Source: Paragordius varius (Eukaryota > Nematomorpha). Taken from it: a stretch of 64,000 bases of DNA. Below the pieces are notes generated by a model that ran no database searches, was not told where the DNA came from, and worked only from the letters and a program-made list of their open reading frames with translations. Position numbers and translations under genes: made by a program. Positions 14,199-26,200 of this stretch are shown here, piece after piece; within the stretch, counting starts at the first letter, position 1, and the number at the start of each line of letters is the position of its first letter. The stretch spans positions 8,060,001-8,124,000 of the forward strand of contig OZ176055.1 of the NCBI GenBank assembly GCA_964247055.1. Direction: 5' to 3'.

Positions 14199-16666
14199 AT
14201 GTCAATTTTGGCAAATCTTTTGATAACAATTATTATTTTGTCATCAACTTACAATCATGTTAATTGCATTAAAATATCAAAAAATTTTGTGAGACAACTC
14301 AAGCTAATCGGAATAGTAGAAAATGATCCTCTTTTACAAAAAATTAATTTTCACCTCTCCTAATGTCGCGTTCCTTGGGTGTGTTTTACAAAAAGCTTCA
14401 AACTGTACCCTATTACCCAACTACCAATATGTTGTACAAAAATAAATCCAATTTTTAAGGCTAAATTATTGAACGATATCTACCTTAAAAAAGAAAGAAC
14501 GTCTGAATTCAGGGAAGAATTTCAAAAAGATGTCCTTGGCAAACATAGAGGCTCCATAATTTCAATTAACCCTGCCATAAATGAAGAGGATATAGCTATG
14601 TTCATCAATTCTCGTGTTTCTCTGCACACACCGATCGAGGATATTATTCTTGACACTCCGCCTAACTTTCAAGCTTTAATGATTAACACGTTGCATCTTA
14701 CAAATGGTTGGAAAAAATCTATACTATCCAAGTTTTTTTTATTTAGCGATTTGTAAAATTAGAACTAAGTTTGGCTCTTACAGTCATATATCCTTTATTT
14801 TATCAAAAATTTATTTATTTTTGCTAAATGGGTATAAATATTTGGTAAAGAATGGTAAAAACAAGAGCTCTATGGTAATTTTTATAATTTTATGATGAAT
14901 ATGATATTGTTAATACCATAGAGCTCTTGTTTTTTTCATTTTTTAACAAATATTTATACCCATTTAACGAAAGAAAATAAATTTTAAAATAAAGGATACA
15001 TGACTGTAAATAGATGTAAATATTAATGTAGAAAATGATGAAACTTTTTACTTTAGATTGGATATTAATATTCAAATCAAGTTTACAATTTCGCTTAATC
15101 AAAGTTTATTCAGAGGCGTAGCTTGCATTTCTGGCCCCCGGTGCATGAATCCGTGATGGCGTCCCTTATTAAATTCCAACTGTAATCATGACCACTCATA
15201 AATGGGTGATATTTTATGTATTATCACTTTTATGTACTTATTATTTTTTAAATAAAATCACATAATTTTAAAATCCAAGGCTTCTTCAACTATGGCGCCT
15301 GATGCATCAGTCCCCCCATTTTTCCCTCTAGCTTACGCCTTTAGGTCTGCCCGTTTACAAACATGTCATTTTCTGAAACTGTCAAATTTATGTTTGGAAG
15401 TAGGCCCATCTATTGTAATATAGTTTTTTCAGCCTAAAATATATTTTTTTACCTATCCATAGAAATATAGTTAATAACTTTTATGGTCGAAAAATGGTCG
15501 GTCTAACCTATATGATGGACGAAAATCGGCCAGCCCGTATTTATAATTCTTCAAGCCTTCAAGCAACTCTCATCAGTTTAGATCTTATGGCTGATATGAG
15601 TTTAATCATTATTTTTCCCCATGAAATCGTGGTTCAGAACAATGCTACCATTTCATTTGCGGATGAAATTGCTAAGTTACCCAACCAACCAGAAAACATT
15701 AGATTTGCCATGCCTCACATCATAGAGGAAACGGGTCTTTTGATGGATAAATTCATCGATTTCAATAAAAATTGTTCAAAGTTTATTTTACAATTTATAT
15801 ATATATATATATAAAATTAAACTTTTTGGGTAAATTACCAAATTTAGCTACTCTTAATGTAATTTTAACGTATTGCTTATTTGGTGGTAGAGTGGTTAAA
15901 AATAGTAACTCTAACTGCTTAAGGCTGCCATTCACGGTCATAACTAGTCAATCATAACGCTTACAACTATAAATAAAAATAAGTTTAACTATATATGTAA
16001 TTTCTCCCCAAGAGTGTTTTAATATCATATGCACTAAAATTATATCATAAAAACGTTAAAACTAAAAATATTTTTTTATTTTTTAACCCTGATTTTTTAA
16101 ATATAATCCAAACTCAAGATGTAAATCGGTACCATCAATTGTAATTATACATTTTGGGAAAAATAAAGATTATAAGCAAGGTTTATTTTGCATATATAAT
16201 TGTAATTACTGTAATCTCAAAAATTTTATAAATATACATAATAAAATAAATTTTTTTCATATGATATCATATTTTGTTTATGTTCGAAAGCGGTTAGTCA
16301 GACTTTTGATTATAAATGAAATTATCCTAAGGTCGTTTAAAACTCTTTAAACAAAATATATTTTGGTTAAATTTTCATTTATTAGTAATCTGTATTTAAC
16401 CTTTTTTAAATTTATAACATTCATATAGCTCACTGACAAAAATTTTCAAGGGAAACCATGCGTTGAATTTGGATTTATGGAAACACCAAATAAAAATGAA
16501 TATAACTGAACGCGGTGTAAACGGTAAAATGTTTAAGACAAAACGTAAATATATGCCTTTCACCAATGGCATAATACTTAATAGGCCGTTTGATTACATG
16601 GTGGTACTGAAAAATACCGGTCATATACTATACTTTGGGAGATATGTAGAGCCAAAGAGTAAATGA
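14199..16666 (+). CDS. Divergent secreted serpin, possibly decaying
   Basis: Exon model: 14199-14404, 14460-14731, 15463-15780, 16429-16666, with introns of 55, 731 and 648 nt that agree in phase. The N terminus MSILANLLITIIILSS is a signal peptide. Serpin signatures follow: FSPL (14348), an NTLHLTNGWKKSIL segment matching the breach region, LYGRK..GLTYMM, the strand LISLDLMADMSLIIIFPHE, LTKIF, the KMNITERG hinge position and the C-terminal RPFDYMVVLKNTGHILYFGR. The reactive-centre loop is short (about 25 residues from ERG to RPF) and lacks the small-residue hinge of inhibitory serpins, so a non-inhibitory role is likely. The reading frame breaks once near 14350, between the signal-peptide part and FSPL, with no GT-AG intron to explain it. 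This is either a pseudogene or a base-calling error. The N-terminal helices are also shorter than usual. Confidence 0.75.
14781..15006. repeat. Foldback MITE family C copy 1, in serpin intron 2
   Basis: Nearly the whole 226 bp is one hairpin. The left arm CAGTCATATATCCTTTATTT is mirrored by the right arm ending ATAAAGGATACATGACTG, and inner arms share GGGTATAAATATTTG and GAGCTC. Flanked by TA at both ends. Second copy at 40569-40790. Confidence 0.9.
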
Positions 16667-16682
16667 TATCCAATAATTATAA

Positions 16683-17774
16683 TATTAAAATAAATAATAA
16701 TACTTAAACTGCGTTTTAATCTATATATTTATAAAAATGGAAAGTGGTGGCTTTGTGATCTGTTTCCGGATAACCGGTAGACCCATTCAAATCCAAACAT
16801 CGAAAAAATATAATCATTAATGAATGCCCCGACAATAGCTTCGCCCTTTTTTTGAATTAGGCCCCCAGTTCGGGCCCACCCCGTGTTAAAAACGGTTTTT
16901 TTTGAAAACACAAGTTCACAAAAATTGTGTCTTTGAGACAATTTTCCGGAGAACGTGTTGGACCATTTAATTTCAAATATGATTTTTGTTTAGTTATTTT
17001 CGATTGCGCCGAACATAGTCGTCTCGCTTTTTTATAGGCCCTCTTTTTACCCACTCCCCCCGTAAAATGCCATTTTTTTTCAAAAAACAAAGTTCACAAA
17101 AATAAATTTTTGATTCTATTTTTCGCCCATGGTATTACCGTAAACATCCAATAAGAATTCTACGTTTCCCTGTTAAAAGGCAAAAATTTTAGTCAAGCGT
17201 TTCTTTGATGATAGCTGCTGAGTAAGGAGCTACCCGCGAAAAACTCACCCGTCATATCGATATAGCGTGCTTTTGGGGCTAAATTTCAGAAAACCTATCA
17301 GGCCATATGAGTTCAATAGCTGCTTAAAGTAATACCCGTAAAAGGTCAAAAATTTTAGTCGAGCGGATTTTTTGAATTAGCCGTTAAATAGGCCCTTTAC
17401 TCCATAAAAATGCGTATCATTGAACTATTATTTAGTTTTGAGGCCATCCTTCCATAAACTATTAGGAATGAACGCTGATTCTAGGTATAAAGGCAAAATT
17501 TATTATCTGACTACATTTTTATAATGGTCTCTAAGTAGTGAGTCGTGCCCGCCTACAACTGCGTTATCATATCGATACAGAAAGCTTTTGGAGCCAAATT
17601 TCAGAAAACTTATGAGACTATGTGAATTATTTTAAAACTTCGTGCCGCATAATAAAATTGCTTCTAAAATTAAATATGCTCCCCCCAGAAGTCCGAAGGA
17701 CTTCCTCGGGCTGCGTAGCAGCACGAGATTTACGCTAGTATTAAAATAAATAATACTACTTAAACTGCGTTTTA
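16683..17774. repeat. 36-bp direct repeats around a Helitron-like element
   Basis: The sequence beginning TATTAAAATAAATAATA and ending AAACTGCGTTTTA occurs at 16683-16718 and again at 17739-17774, with one mismatch, immediately outside both ends of the element at 16720-17738. Helitrons normally leave no target duplication. Confidence 0.8.
16720..17738 (+). mobile_element. Helitron-like non-autonomous element H1
   Basis: Starts TCTATATATTTATAAAAA after an A. Ends with a GCTGC-GTA-GCAGC hairpin, extended by CTCG/CGAG, followed by CTAG and a T. These are standard Helitron marks: 5' TC, 3' hairpin plus CTRR, insertion between A and T. Just inside the 3' end is a second small hairpin, GAAGTCC-GAA-GGACTTC. 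The interior is a few degenerate units of roughly 150-160 bp, recognised by AGGCAAAAATTTTAGTCGAGCG-like starts. No transposase is encoded. Related copies start at 47643 and about 56086. Confidence 0.8.
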
Positions 17775-18640
17775 TTATATATATATATTATATATATGTT
17801 TTAATTAATCAACAAATATTGTTGCAAGTTGTCTAACTGGTTTTGTTAGGAAAAACTTATGTTTTTTTGAAAATAAAATCCTTAAAGGGCTAACCCTATG
17901 TATGCGGTTTTAGAACCGATTTAAAACAATGGTTTAAAAACAAATTAATCATTTCGAGTACAAATCACCTCATTTAAAACATATAACCATTAGAATATAA
18001 TCTAAAATAATTGCTTAAACCATTTCGATTGATTTATATTTTGATAACTCTTTTAGATTTTTTAAAACTCCACATTCATCCCAAGTGAGTCTTAATCATC
18101 ATGAGTTAAGAATGTAAAAAGTCAGCGTATTAACTGTTTCTCAAACTATAAAAAAATTTAAAATTTTTTATCATCGATAGTTTGATTGACACGGTGGCTA
18201 AAACTCAAATATCGGTTTAAACCGTGGCACGTTAATCAGAAATCGAAATTAGGATTATTTTTTCCAAAAGAACCGATTTTGTTTCAATATCTAAACCACG
18301 ATTTTTAAAAAAATAATTTTGTTTTCAATATTTTTTACAATACTATAATGTCCTTATTTATAATATTGTTTGCTATATTTTTAAATAATTTCAGTTAAAA
18401 AGGAATTGAATTAATAAACTGTAGTTGAAAGGTTGTTTCGTTACCCATCCACATTGTAAAAAAATAATTAAGTGTAATCTTTTTATTATTGTCGAATATC
18501 GAAATAGACCAAAAAATACAACCACAAGAAACCAATGTTTTTTAAAACCAAAACCGTTTCACCCGGAACCGTAATATATATACGGACAAAACCCATTAGA
18601 TGAAAAATGACTTGGTATACTAGTACAACTATTTCCCATT
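17775..18640. other. AT-rich spacer, nothing recognised
   Basis: No gene or terminal repeat seen between the Helitron-like element and the dispersed repeat at 18645. Confidence 0.5.
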
Positions 18641-18644
18641 TACA

Positions 18645-19755
18645 TGCTTAACAAATTATACTTGTTTAATGACACTAGACAACATATTTTTCTGCCACTC
18701 GAGTTTTTTGCATTTTCTGATATTTACTATCATTTTAACAGAAAATCTGAAATAAAAATTATAATTCCACCTAAGGATTTTGTAGAATTAAATTTTTGGT
18801 TATGGACCCTCTTTATCAAAATTTTATTAATAATTTTTCTTTCAAAATATACAACAAATGCTCATTTGTAATATATATCATTTGAAAGAGTAATACAAAC
18901 TCTATTAATGCATACTATCGATGTTGTACATCGATAGTTAATATTGGACATAGGAAGCGACAAACAGGCGAGAGCGTTTTTCTTAATTAGTATATCTTTA
19001 AAACTAATGTATAAAAATAGCTCCAACTTTGTTTAGATGGCAATGAATGTCCAAAAAAGATAACAGATGATTTAAACACATTATTGCTTTATGTTATGCA
19101 AAACCTCCATTTTTAAATTTCTGTTTTTTTAAAATACTACCATATCAATATTAATTATTTTCTTTAGAAGGCTTTTAATTTAAAAGACTAAAAATATAGT
19201 TTAAAATATTCTTGATTTTTTATAATCTTTTTCTAAAATAATTACATTAATATGGATTTTAGTATCCATAGGGGAAATTTTATAATAATAATAATAATAA
19301 TAATTTTTAGTAAAAGAGCAAATCAAAAGCTTTTTCAAAGTTTTTAAAAATTATTTACTAATTTAACCCTATAATTATATTAAAATAATTTATATCATTT
19401 TTTAATTAGTTTGTCTGTGATAAATTTTGACTTATTTAAGGGTTGAATATTTTGACTATACAAACCAAAATAACTTTTACATAAAATTGATTGACTAATT
19501 ACCATTGGAAAGATTCAGTTTTTGGCGCTCTTTCCAATGATATAAATTACATGGCTCTATATCTAAAACTCTTAATTTTGAAAATTTCGAGGTTAATATT
19601 GAATCGGGGCCAAAAATTATCGATAAATCCTAATAAAAAAATTCTGAGTTGTTAGACGAATTTTTTGCAGATTTATTATTTATATACTTTAATGATGTAA
19701 ATTTTAAATTTACAATGGCAGTTAAAAAAGTCAAAATTTGTTGTCTAGTGTAATG
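18645..19755. repeat. Dispersed repeat family R copy 1
   Basis: About 1.1 kb shared in the same order and orientation with 49330-50272. Shared marks include CATCGATAGTTAATA, a TAAAAATAGCTC block, GGCTCTATATCTAAAACT and the end AAAGTCAAAATTTGTTG. No terminal repeats or coding capacity recognised. Both copies lie downstream of a Helitron-like element. Confidence 0.7.
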
Positions 19756-20299
19756 CAATGTTTTCCTGTTACAACATTATTTTCTCCCGGATATATAGTG
19801 AAAATGTTTTTGAATTCCACCCGATTGAATTCTAATTTTAACATTTTTAAGGCAATTCCAGCTCGTTAACAAAAAATATAGGGGGAAAGAAAGCTGCAAA
19901 ATTAGTCTTTGATTTATGTTGATTGACAAAAGGTTGTATATATCCTTTTATTAATCCAATTATATTATCAATTACAAATTTCAGTATAATTTTAAGTTAA
20001 TCTAACATTCCTACAAGAGATTTCGAAAAAACATGCACTATTCTGTAAACTATAGTATTCAATTATTCGTAATAAAAATCTCTCTGGTGCAAAAGCTTTT
20101 GTTTAAAATGTGCATAAAGTTAATTAAATTTAACCGATCCCTGGCTATTTTTCTATTTTTATTTTATCTATTTACCTATTTAAAAATATAATATGTCATA
20201 AAAAAATTTATTATCTTATACTACTATATAGCTGCTAATATATTATTTGATATGTAAAAATGAAATAAAAGCAATTATATTGAAATCCCTCCTTCCTTT
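19756..20299. other. 3' flank of PAN2
   Basis: No gene recognised. It would include the PAN2 3' UTR and polyadenylation site; several AATAAA hexamers are present on the minus strand. Confidence 0.5.
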
Positions 20300-23200
20300 C
20301 TACAAAACAGTCCATCCACATTCATGTCCTGCGTTGTAAAGTTCCTTTAGTTTGGCCGTTAATTCGTGTGGGCTTAAGTTTTCAAATGATTCCATGTAAA
20401 GATTATATAGTTTTAGGGCATAAAAAGCATCCTCTACCGAATCATGAGTCTCTGATTGAATCACTTTTCCTAGCAATTACAAGTTTAAAAAAAGCTTAAA
20501 ATTAAAAATTAAGTATTGAATAAAAGTTGTTTAAAGAATTACTGTTAATTCGTAAATAATGTAAAAATTTATTACATATGATTAATTTTGTATCCAATAA
20601 CTCAATATCTTTAAGAATTAAATAAACGATATTTAAAATTGCTTTAAAATCTTAAAAATATAAAATTTTTCGATTTAAAATCTTGAAATATGAAAATAAA
20701 GGTGTAAATATAGGATCAAATATATACCAAAGTAATACCACACTAAAAATTTCAAAGATATGGACCGTTTATTTGGCAATCGAAATAGTTGAGAAGTATC
20801 AGCCATTTGTGTTTTAGGAACCTAGTTTATATTCAATAATTATAATATAAACAAAATATAATTAAATTTAGCTTAATTTTTTTGGTTGAGGCGTTTATAA
20901 AAATTTTATTTTCATTAATAATTTAATTAACCCAATATTTTAACATTTTATATGTCAAATATTATGTAGATAAAAAGAGCTAAATACCATAATATTGATA
21001 ATTTGGAAATCTTTGGTAAGGTTATGTCCAACAAACGTATAACCATGATCTATGAAATATCGTAATTGAACATAAATTTTTTTCAAGCTCACCGGATTTT
21101 TATCTGATAAATGATGTAAATCTCCCAATTGAATACCACTGTATTTAGTAACGTAATCCACAATTTGATCTTCTGTAGAATAAAAATAAAGATATATAAA
21201 AGTTTTTATTAAAACAGAATATATTTTTTTATTCAACTCAACATTAATAATTTATTTTGCAGATAAGTTTAATTACAACTTTTTCCAGAACCTTAATACA
21301 TTTCACAACTATGGTTTAAATTTTATTTTATCGAAATTAATTTTTTATTTTGCTATTAAATTAAAAATGGCCAATAAATTTTATCTTATTGTACATACAT
21401 AGATAAGGGATATGTTATCTCCTAAAATGGTAAAAATATTGAGTTTAAATAAAAAAGTTAGATATAAAACAACACACAAAATTAAAAAATCTAAAATCGC
21501 TTACCAGGAACTTTTATATACTGATCAAGGAAAGGAACACCCTCAAGCAATTGTTGAGCCAACACACTTTTTTGTTCTTTCAACAATTCCTCTTTTTTAT
21601 GGGAATTATCAATTCCATTTTTGCCATCATTCAATAAAAGAAGTTTTTCACGGACTGAAGGATAAAATCCGCGAAGACAGGTTATACGTGCCACACCTAA
21701 ATGACCTTGTTTAAGGGTGGTGTGAGACCCGTCCATGTTTAATATAGTTTCAGTCTTAACAAAAAATTGAAATTAAAAGGCAAATATTTTTTAAAAGACA
21801 ATATAATATTTTTCTCCTGATATTCCTTCCCTCCTCTATGAAATTATGATTTTGAAAATTTTACAACACAAAACAATGAAATATATGTAAAAAATCATAG
21901 TATAATCGTCTTTTAGTTTATACACTGGCCTTTCTTTATAATATTATATTTAATGTAAAGGATTATTTATATATAACTTTGATGATAAGAAATTCCAAAA
22001 TTTTAAAATACAAACGGAAAAGATAAAGTAAAGTTAAGATAAGGGGTAAAATACATTGAATACAAGGTTTTTAGGTAGAGTAATTAAATATTGACCTAAT
22101 ATTTTTCAATCCGTAATTTTTATTATAGGGTTGAGGAGAGACCCTTTACTATATGATTTAGAATCTCCTGTTTATATTGGTTATATACCATTTATAGTTC
22201 AAATTCACCCTTTAACAATTTAACCCATAAACAATTAAAATTCACCCTAAAAATAAAGTATGTGCTTTCGGACTAATATAACTCATTATTAATATGAAAT
22301 ATAGCTTTCTGGCATAGTTTATTATTTTTTTAATATTATATATAAAAATATAGGTAATTTTTGATCTTAAAAAGCATATAAATTATTTGAGGGTAAATTT
22401 GAGTTATTCGAGGGTGAATTTGAATTGTTCAAGTAAATTGTCAAAGGGTAAATTGGAATTGTAAATGGTATTTATAAAAAATTAATCTGAAAAAATGAGT
22501 TGCTTCACCACTTACCATTAAAATGTAATAAAAAATTACTTCAAGTACTATTTCAAACTTTACTGTTTATATACGAAATAAAATTAAAATTTGGCTCCAC
22601 CTGATTTAAAACAACGAATTCGGCATCGAGTGCTATAAAAAATTCATGGGGGTTAACATGTATTTCCTTGTCAAAATTTAAGGGTACAAATCCAAATTGG
22701 CTTTCCTTTGGATCTAAAAATAAAATTTAAATAAAGTAATTTTTAATAAAAAATATTGTTAAAATAATTACTACTAACTTTTTATAAATGTTTCCGTCAT
22801 CAAACTTTTTACAAGTTTTAAATCAATCGGATTCTCATTTTTGCTGTTTAACATGATTGTATCGAGATCTCTAGAGACGTAATAAAAAATTGAAGGTTTT
22901 TTCCAACAAGGTGAAAAATCTAAGGCATTTTCCTACGATATGTAATTTAAACAAAGTTATATAAAATATTTTTATATATAAAAAACTATTAAAAACGCGA
23001 ATTATAAAATAAAACCTGATTCAAGATAAAGACACAAAAATTGTTGAAAAGAACCCAATTTTTTTCATGAGGATATACGTTCCGTGATTCCAGCCACATG
23101 ATATCAACTAAATGGGATCCTATAAAAAGTTTTTTCGCATAAAAGTTATAAATCAATTTTCCGATTTAAAAAAATAAATAAAGTTTAACCTTTATGTCCT

Positions 23201-26200
23201 TCATCAATTTCTTCAATAATACCCAAGATTTCGTAATCCATACTGTTCATTTCATTTGCCTTTTTATTACGGTAAAAATTAAAATCAAAAAGAAGAATAA
23301 AAACTATAAAAAATTTTATAAGGAAAATAAGAAGTAATTATTATTGGAATATAATTACATGTTGTACCAATTAAAATCTATATTCCATTTTTTAGAAGAC
23401 AACTCAAAACGATATAAAATTAAGGATTAAGCCAGCACGCTTTATAAGTACGCAAAAATGCTCTAAAAAAACTTTAAAAAAATATAAAAAATGGTAACGA
23501 TTTAGAAGTAATATCATTCAAAATTGGGCTCAAAATACCTAAAAGTCAATAAAATTTACACAAGCTACGAAAATATTTGTATTAGAGACCCCTGGTTTAG
23601 GTGTTATTGCTGCGTTTATAAAATATGGGTCCTTTAGTTTTTACGTTTTGTCGTTATAAATTAAATTTTACTGTATTTTGATCATCCTTATCTATTCCAT
23701 TATTAAAGTTTATAGTTGTATCATTTGTTGCTATTTGTTCATTGATTTTAAGGGTAATTTCAATTAAATTTGCTTGACGTGCATTTAGACATGATTTTGA
23801 TATGGTTTCAGCATCAAATACATGCTTAAATTGTTGGATAGAACTCTCACATATATTGACAATCAAAATGTGAGGTAAATGAATAATATTCCTTTGAAAA
23901 TGCTAGAAAAGTACACAGTAAAAATTGAAATTATACGGACAAAATGTAAAAATATAAAGACAAAAATTTTTTTTCAAACGACAACCATACTTTTTTATAA
24001 ACCTTTAATTATCCTATAAAAAACATTTAATTACAATCTTAAAATACATAATTGATTATGTTACCAATTTACATTTCTATATTATACTTTCTAGTATAAA
24101 AGAATGAGTTATATTTTTAAAAATAAGATATGAAAAGTATGGTTAAAAAATATATTTCTTTATATTTTTACGTTTTGTCCGTATAATTTCAATTTTTATT
24201 AGATATAAAAAATAATCTTTAATAAGTTTTTTTTTTAAAAAAATATTTTTACCAATGATTGAAATTTTTGACAGTTTTCACACCAAGCCCGGGATACACT
24301 CCCGTGAGATATGGCAAAATTAATTAATTCAGCCATCGATGATGATTGATTGTCGCCATTTTTATTTTTGTCTTATTATAGAAACAAATAAATTATTTAT
24401 ATAAAAAAAATTCCCCTTATTTATTTGAAATTGGGAGATTTAGAAAAAAACACAGTAAAAATTGAATGTATATATACGGAGACAAAACGACAAGTATTTT
24501 CTTTTTTCAAAAGACACCCCATACCTTTTTAAACCTTGATTTTTCGTATGTAATTCATTAACTTACAATTATATAAAAATATATTTGATTGTGTTACCAA
24601 TTTACATCTCTATGTTTGATAAAAACAATAAATATGTAATAAATATTCAAATAAATCAAGTTAAAAAAAATATTTCTCTTAATATTTTTACGTTTTATCC
24701 ATACAAATTTAACTTTTACTGTATCTTTTAAATGACGGATGCAAATTCAAATATATATACCATTTACAGGTCAAATTTACCCTTAAACAATTCAAAATTC
24801 ACCCTCGAACAATTCAAATTCACCCTTGAAGAATTCAAATTCACCCTAAAAATAAATTATGTGTTTTCGAACTAATATAACTCATTATTAATGAGAAATA
24901 AATCTTTATGGCATAGTTTATTATTTTTCCAGTATTATTTAGATTTAAAACAAAATTTTTATTTTTTAAAAATAAATAAAAATATTGGGTAATTTTTAAT
25001 CTAAAAACATATATTTTATTTGAGGGTGAATTTGAATAGTTTAAGGGTGAATTTGAATTGTTTAAGGGTGAATTTGAATTGTTCAAGGGTGAATTTGAAT
25101 TGTTTAAGGGTGAATTTGAATTGTTCAAGGGTGAATTTGAATTGTAAATGGTATAATTTTCATCCTTTTCATTTATTTAATACATACAGAAACCATTATT
25201 TTCTCTAAAAAAACCAAAAAAAATTTTTTGTTAATAAATAAACTTTTCTTCGTGTATTAAGCAAAAATAAAATTATTTTTTTTACTAAAATTATCAAAGG
25301 TCTCCTTTCCCAGTGTAATAGTGTATCCATATTCTATAGTGGTTTGTTGTGTTTGACATTCACAACATTTGCTAACAACTTTAATAGCGTGTTGAAATAA
25401 TTCTCTAATGATAGATTCTGTTGACCTTAATATAGTGTTTTTGTAAAGAAATGGTGTTTTAATTCAGAAAAATTAAATATATAGTTTAGGTTAATTTAAA
25501 AAAATTTTGCTTTTTTCAAAAATAATTTATAATATATATACCCCATGGAGTTTAGTGAAAATTCTTTGTCCAAATACGGCAGTAAAAATCGATTGAAAGT
25601 TTGGATTAATCCATACAGCTAATATAAATCATAATATTTATTTGTTAAGTAATATAGAATCAAAATGTTATTTCTAATAGACATTATCATTAATTAAAAT
25701 CGTATAATTTTATTTTTAATGTAAATTGTCCTAATATAGTGTGAAATAAGCAACCACTAAAATGCATACTGTAATTGTTCATATATATATAAAACCAACA
25801 TGCAAATATACATTTTTTAATTGATGTTATTAACTCAAAAATAAATAAAAAAATTGGATAAAATTTACAAACATAATGGGGTTGATTGAATAAATGACTA
25901 TATATATATATATCAATAATTTAAGCATACAATCAAGATACTTGAAAATTAAAATAAGCTAAATAATCGCAAAAATGATCATGAATTTTGCTCAAAGAAA
26001 AAAGTTAATAAACTGGTAAAAATGGGTCAACTCTAAAAAACAGCACAAAAAGCTATTTAAATCTATATTGTGAATTTTACAAACCATAACTCACAGGGAT
26101 TTGGAAATGCTTATGGTTATTAATTGGAATTAAAACAACAACATAAATAGATTATTTTGTAAATTTTCCAAATTCAAGTACCATTTACAATCCAAATTCA

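Noticed and set aside
16729-17090. Minus-strand open frames in the Helitron-like element
   Set aside because: No homology. Partial equivalents appear in H2 and H3 only because the DNA is repeated, and they are not conserved as protein.
18644-18871. 75-codon open frame
   Set aside because: It lies inside dispersed repeat R, and the second copy at 49330-50272 does not preserve the frame.
24457-25154. CRISPR-like appearance of regularly spaced short repeats
   Set aside because: The repeats are contiguous 21-nt units without spacers, inside a TA-flanked MITE in an animal intron.
25020-25208. Open frame with a repeating RVNLNC-like peptide, and its antisense NNSNSPL repeat
   Set aside because: It is the translated 21-nt array of a MITE arm; 21 is a multiple of 3, so frames stay open by default.
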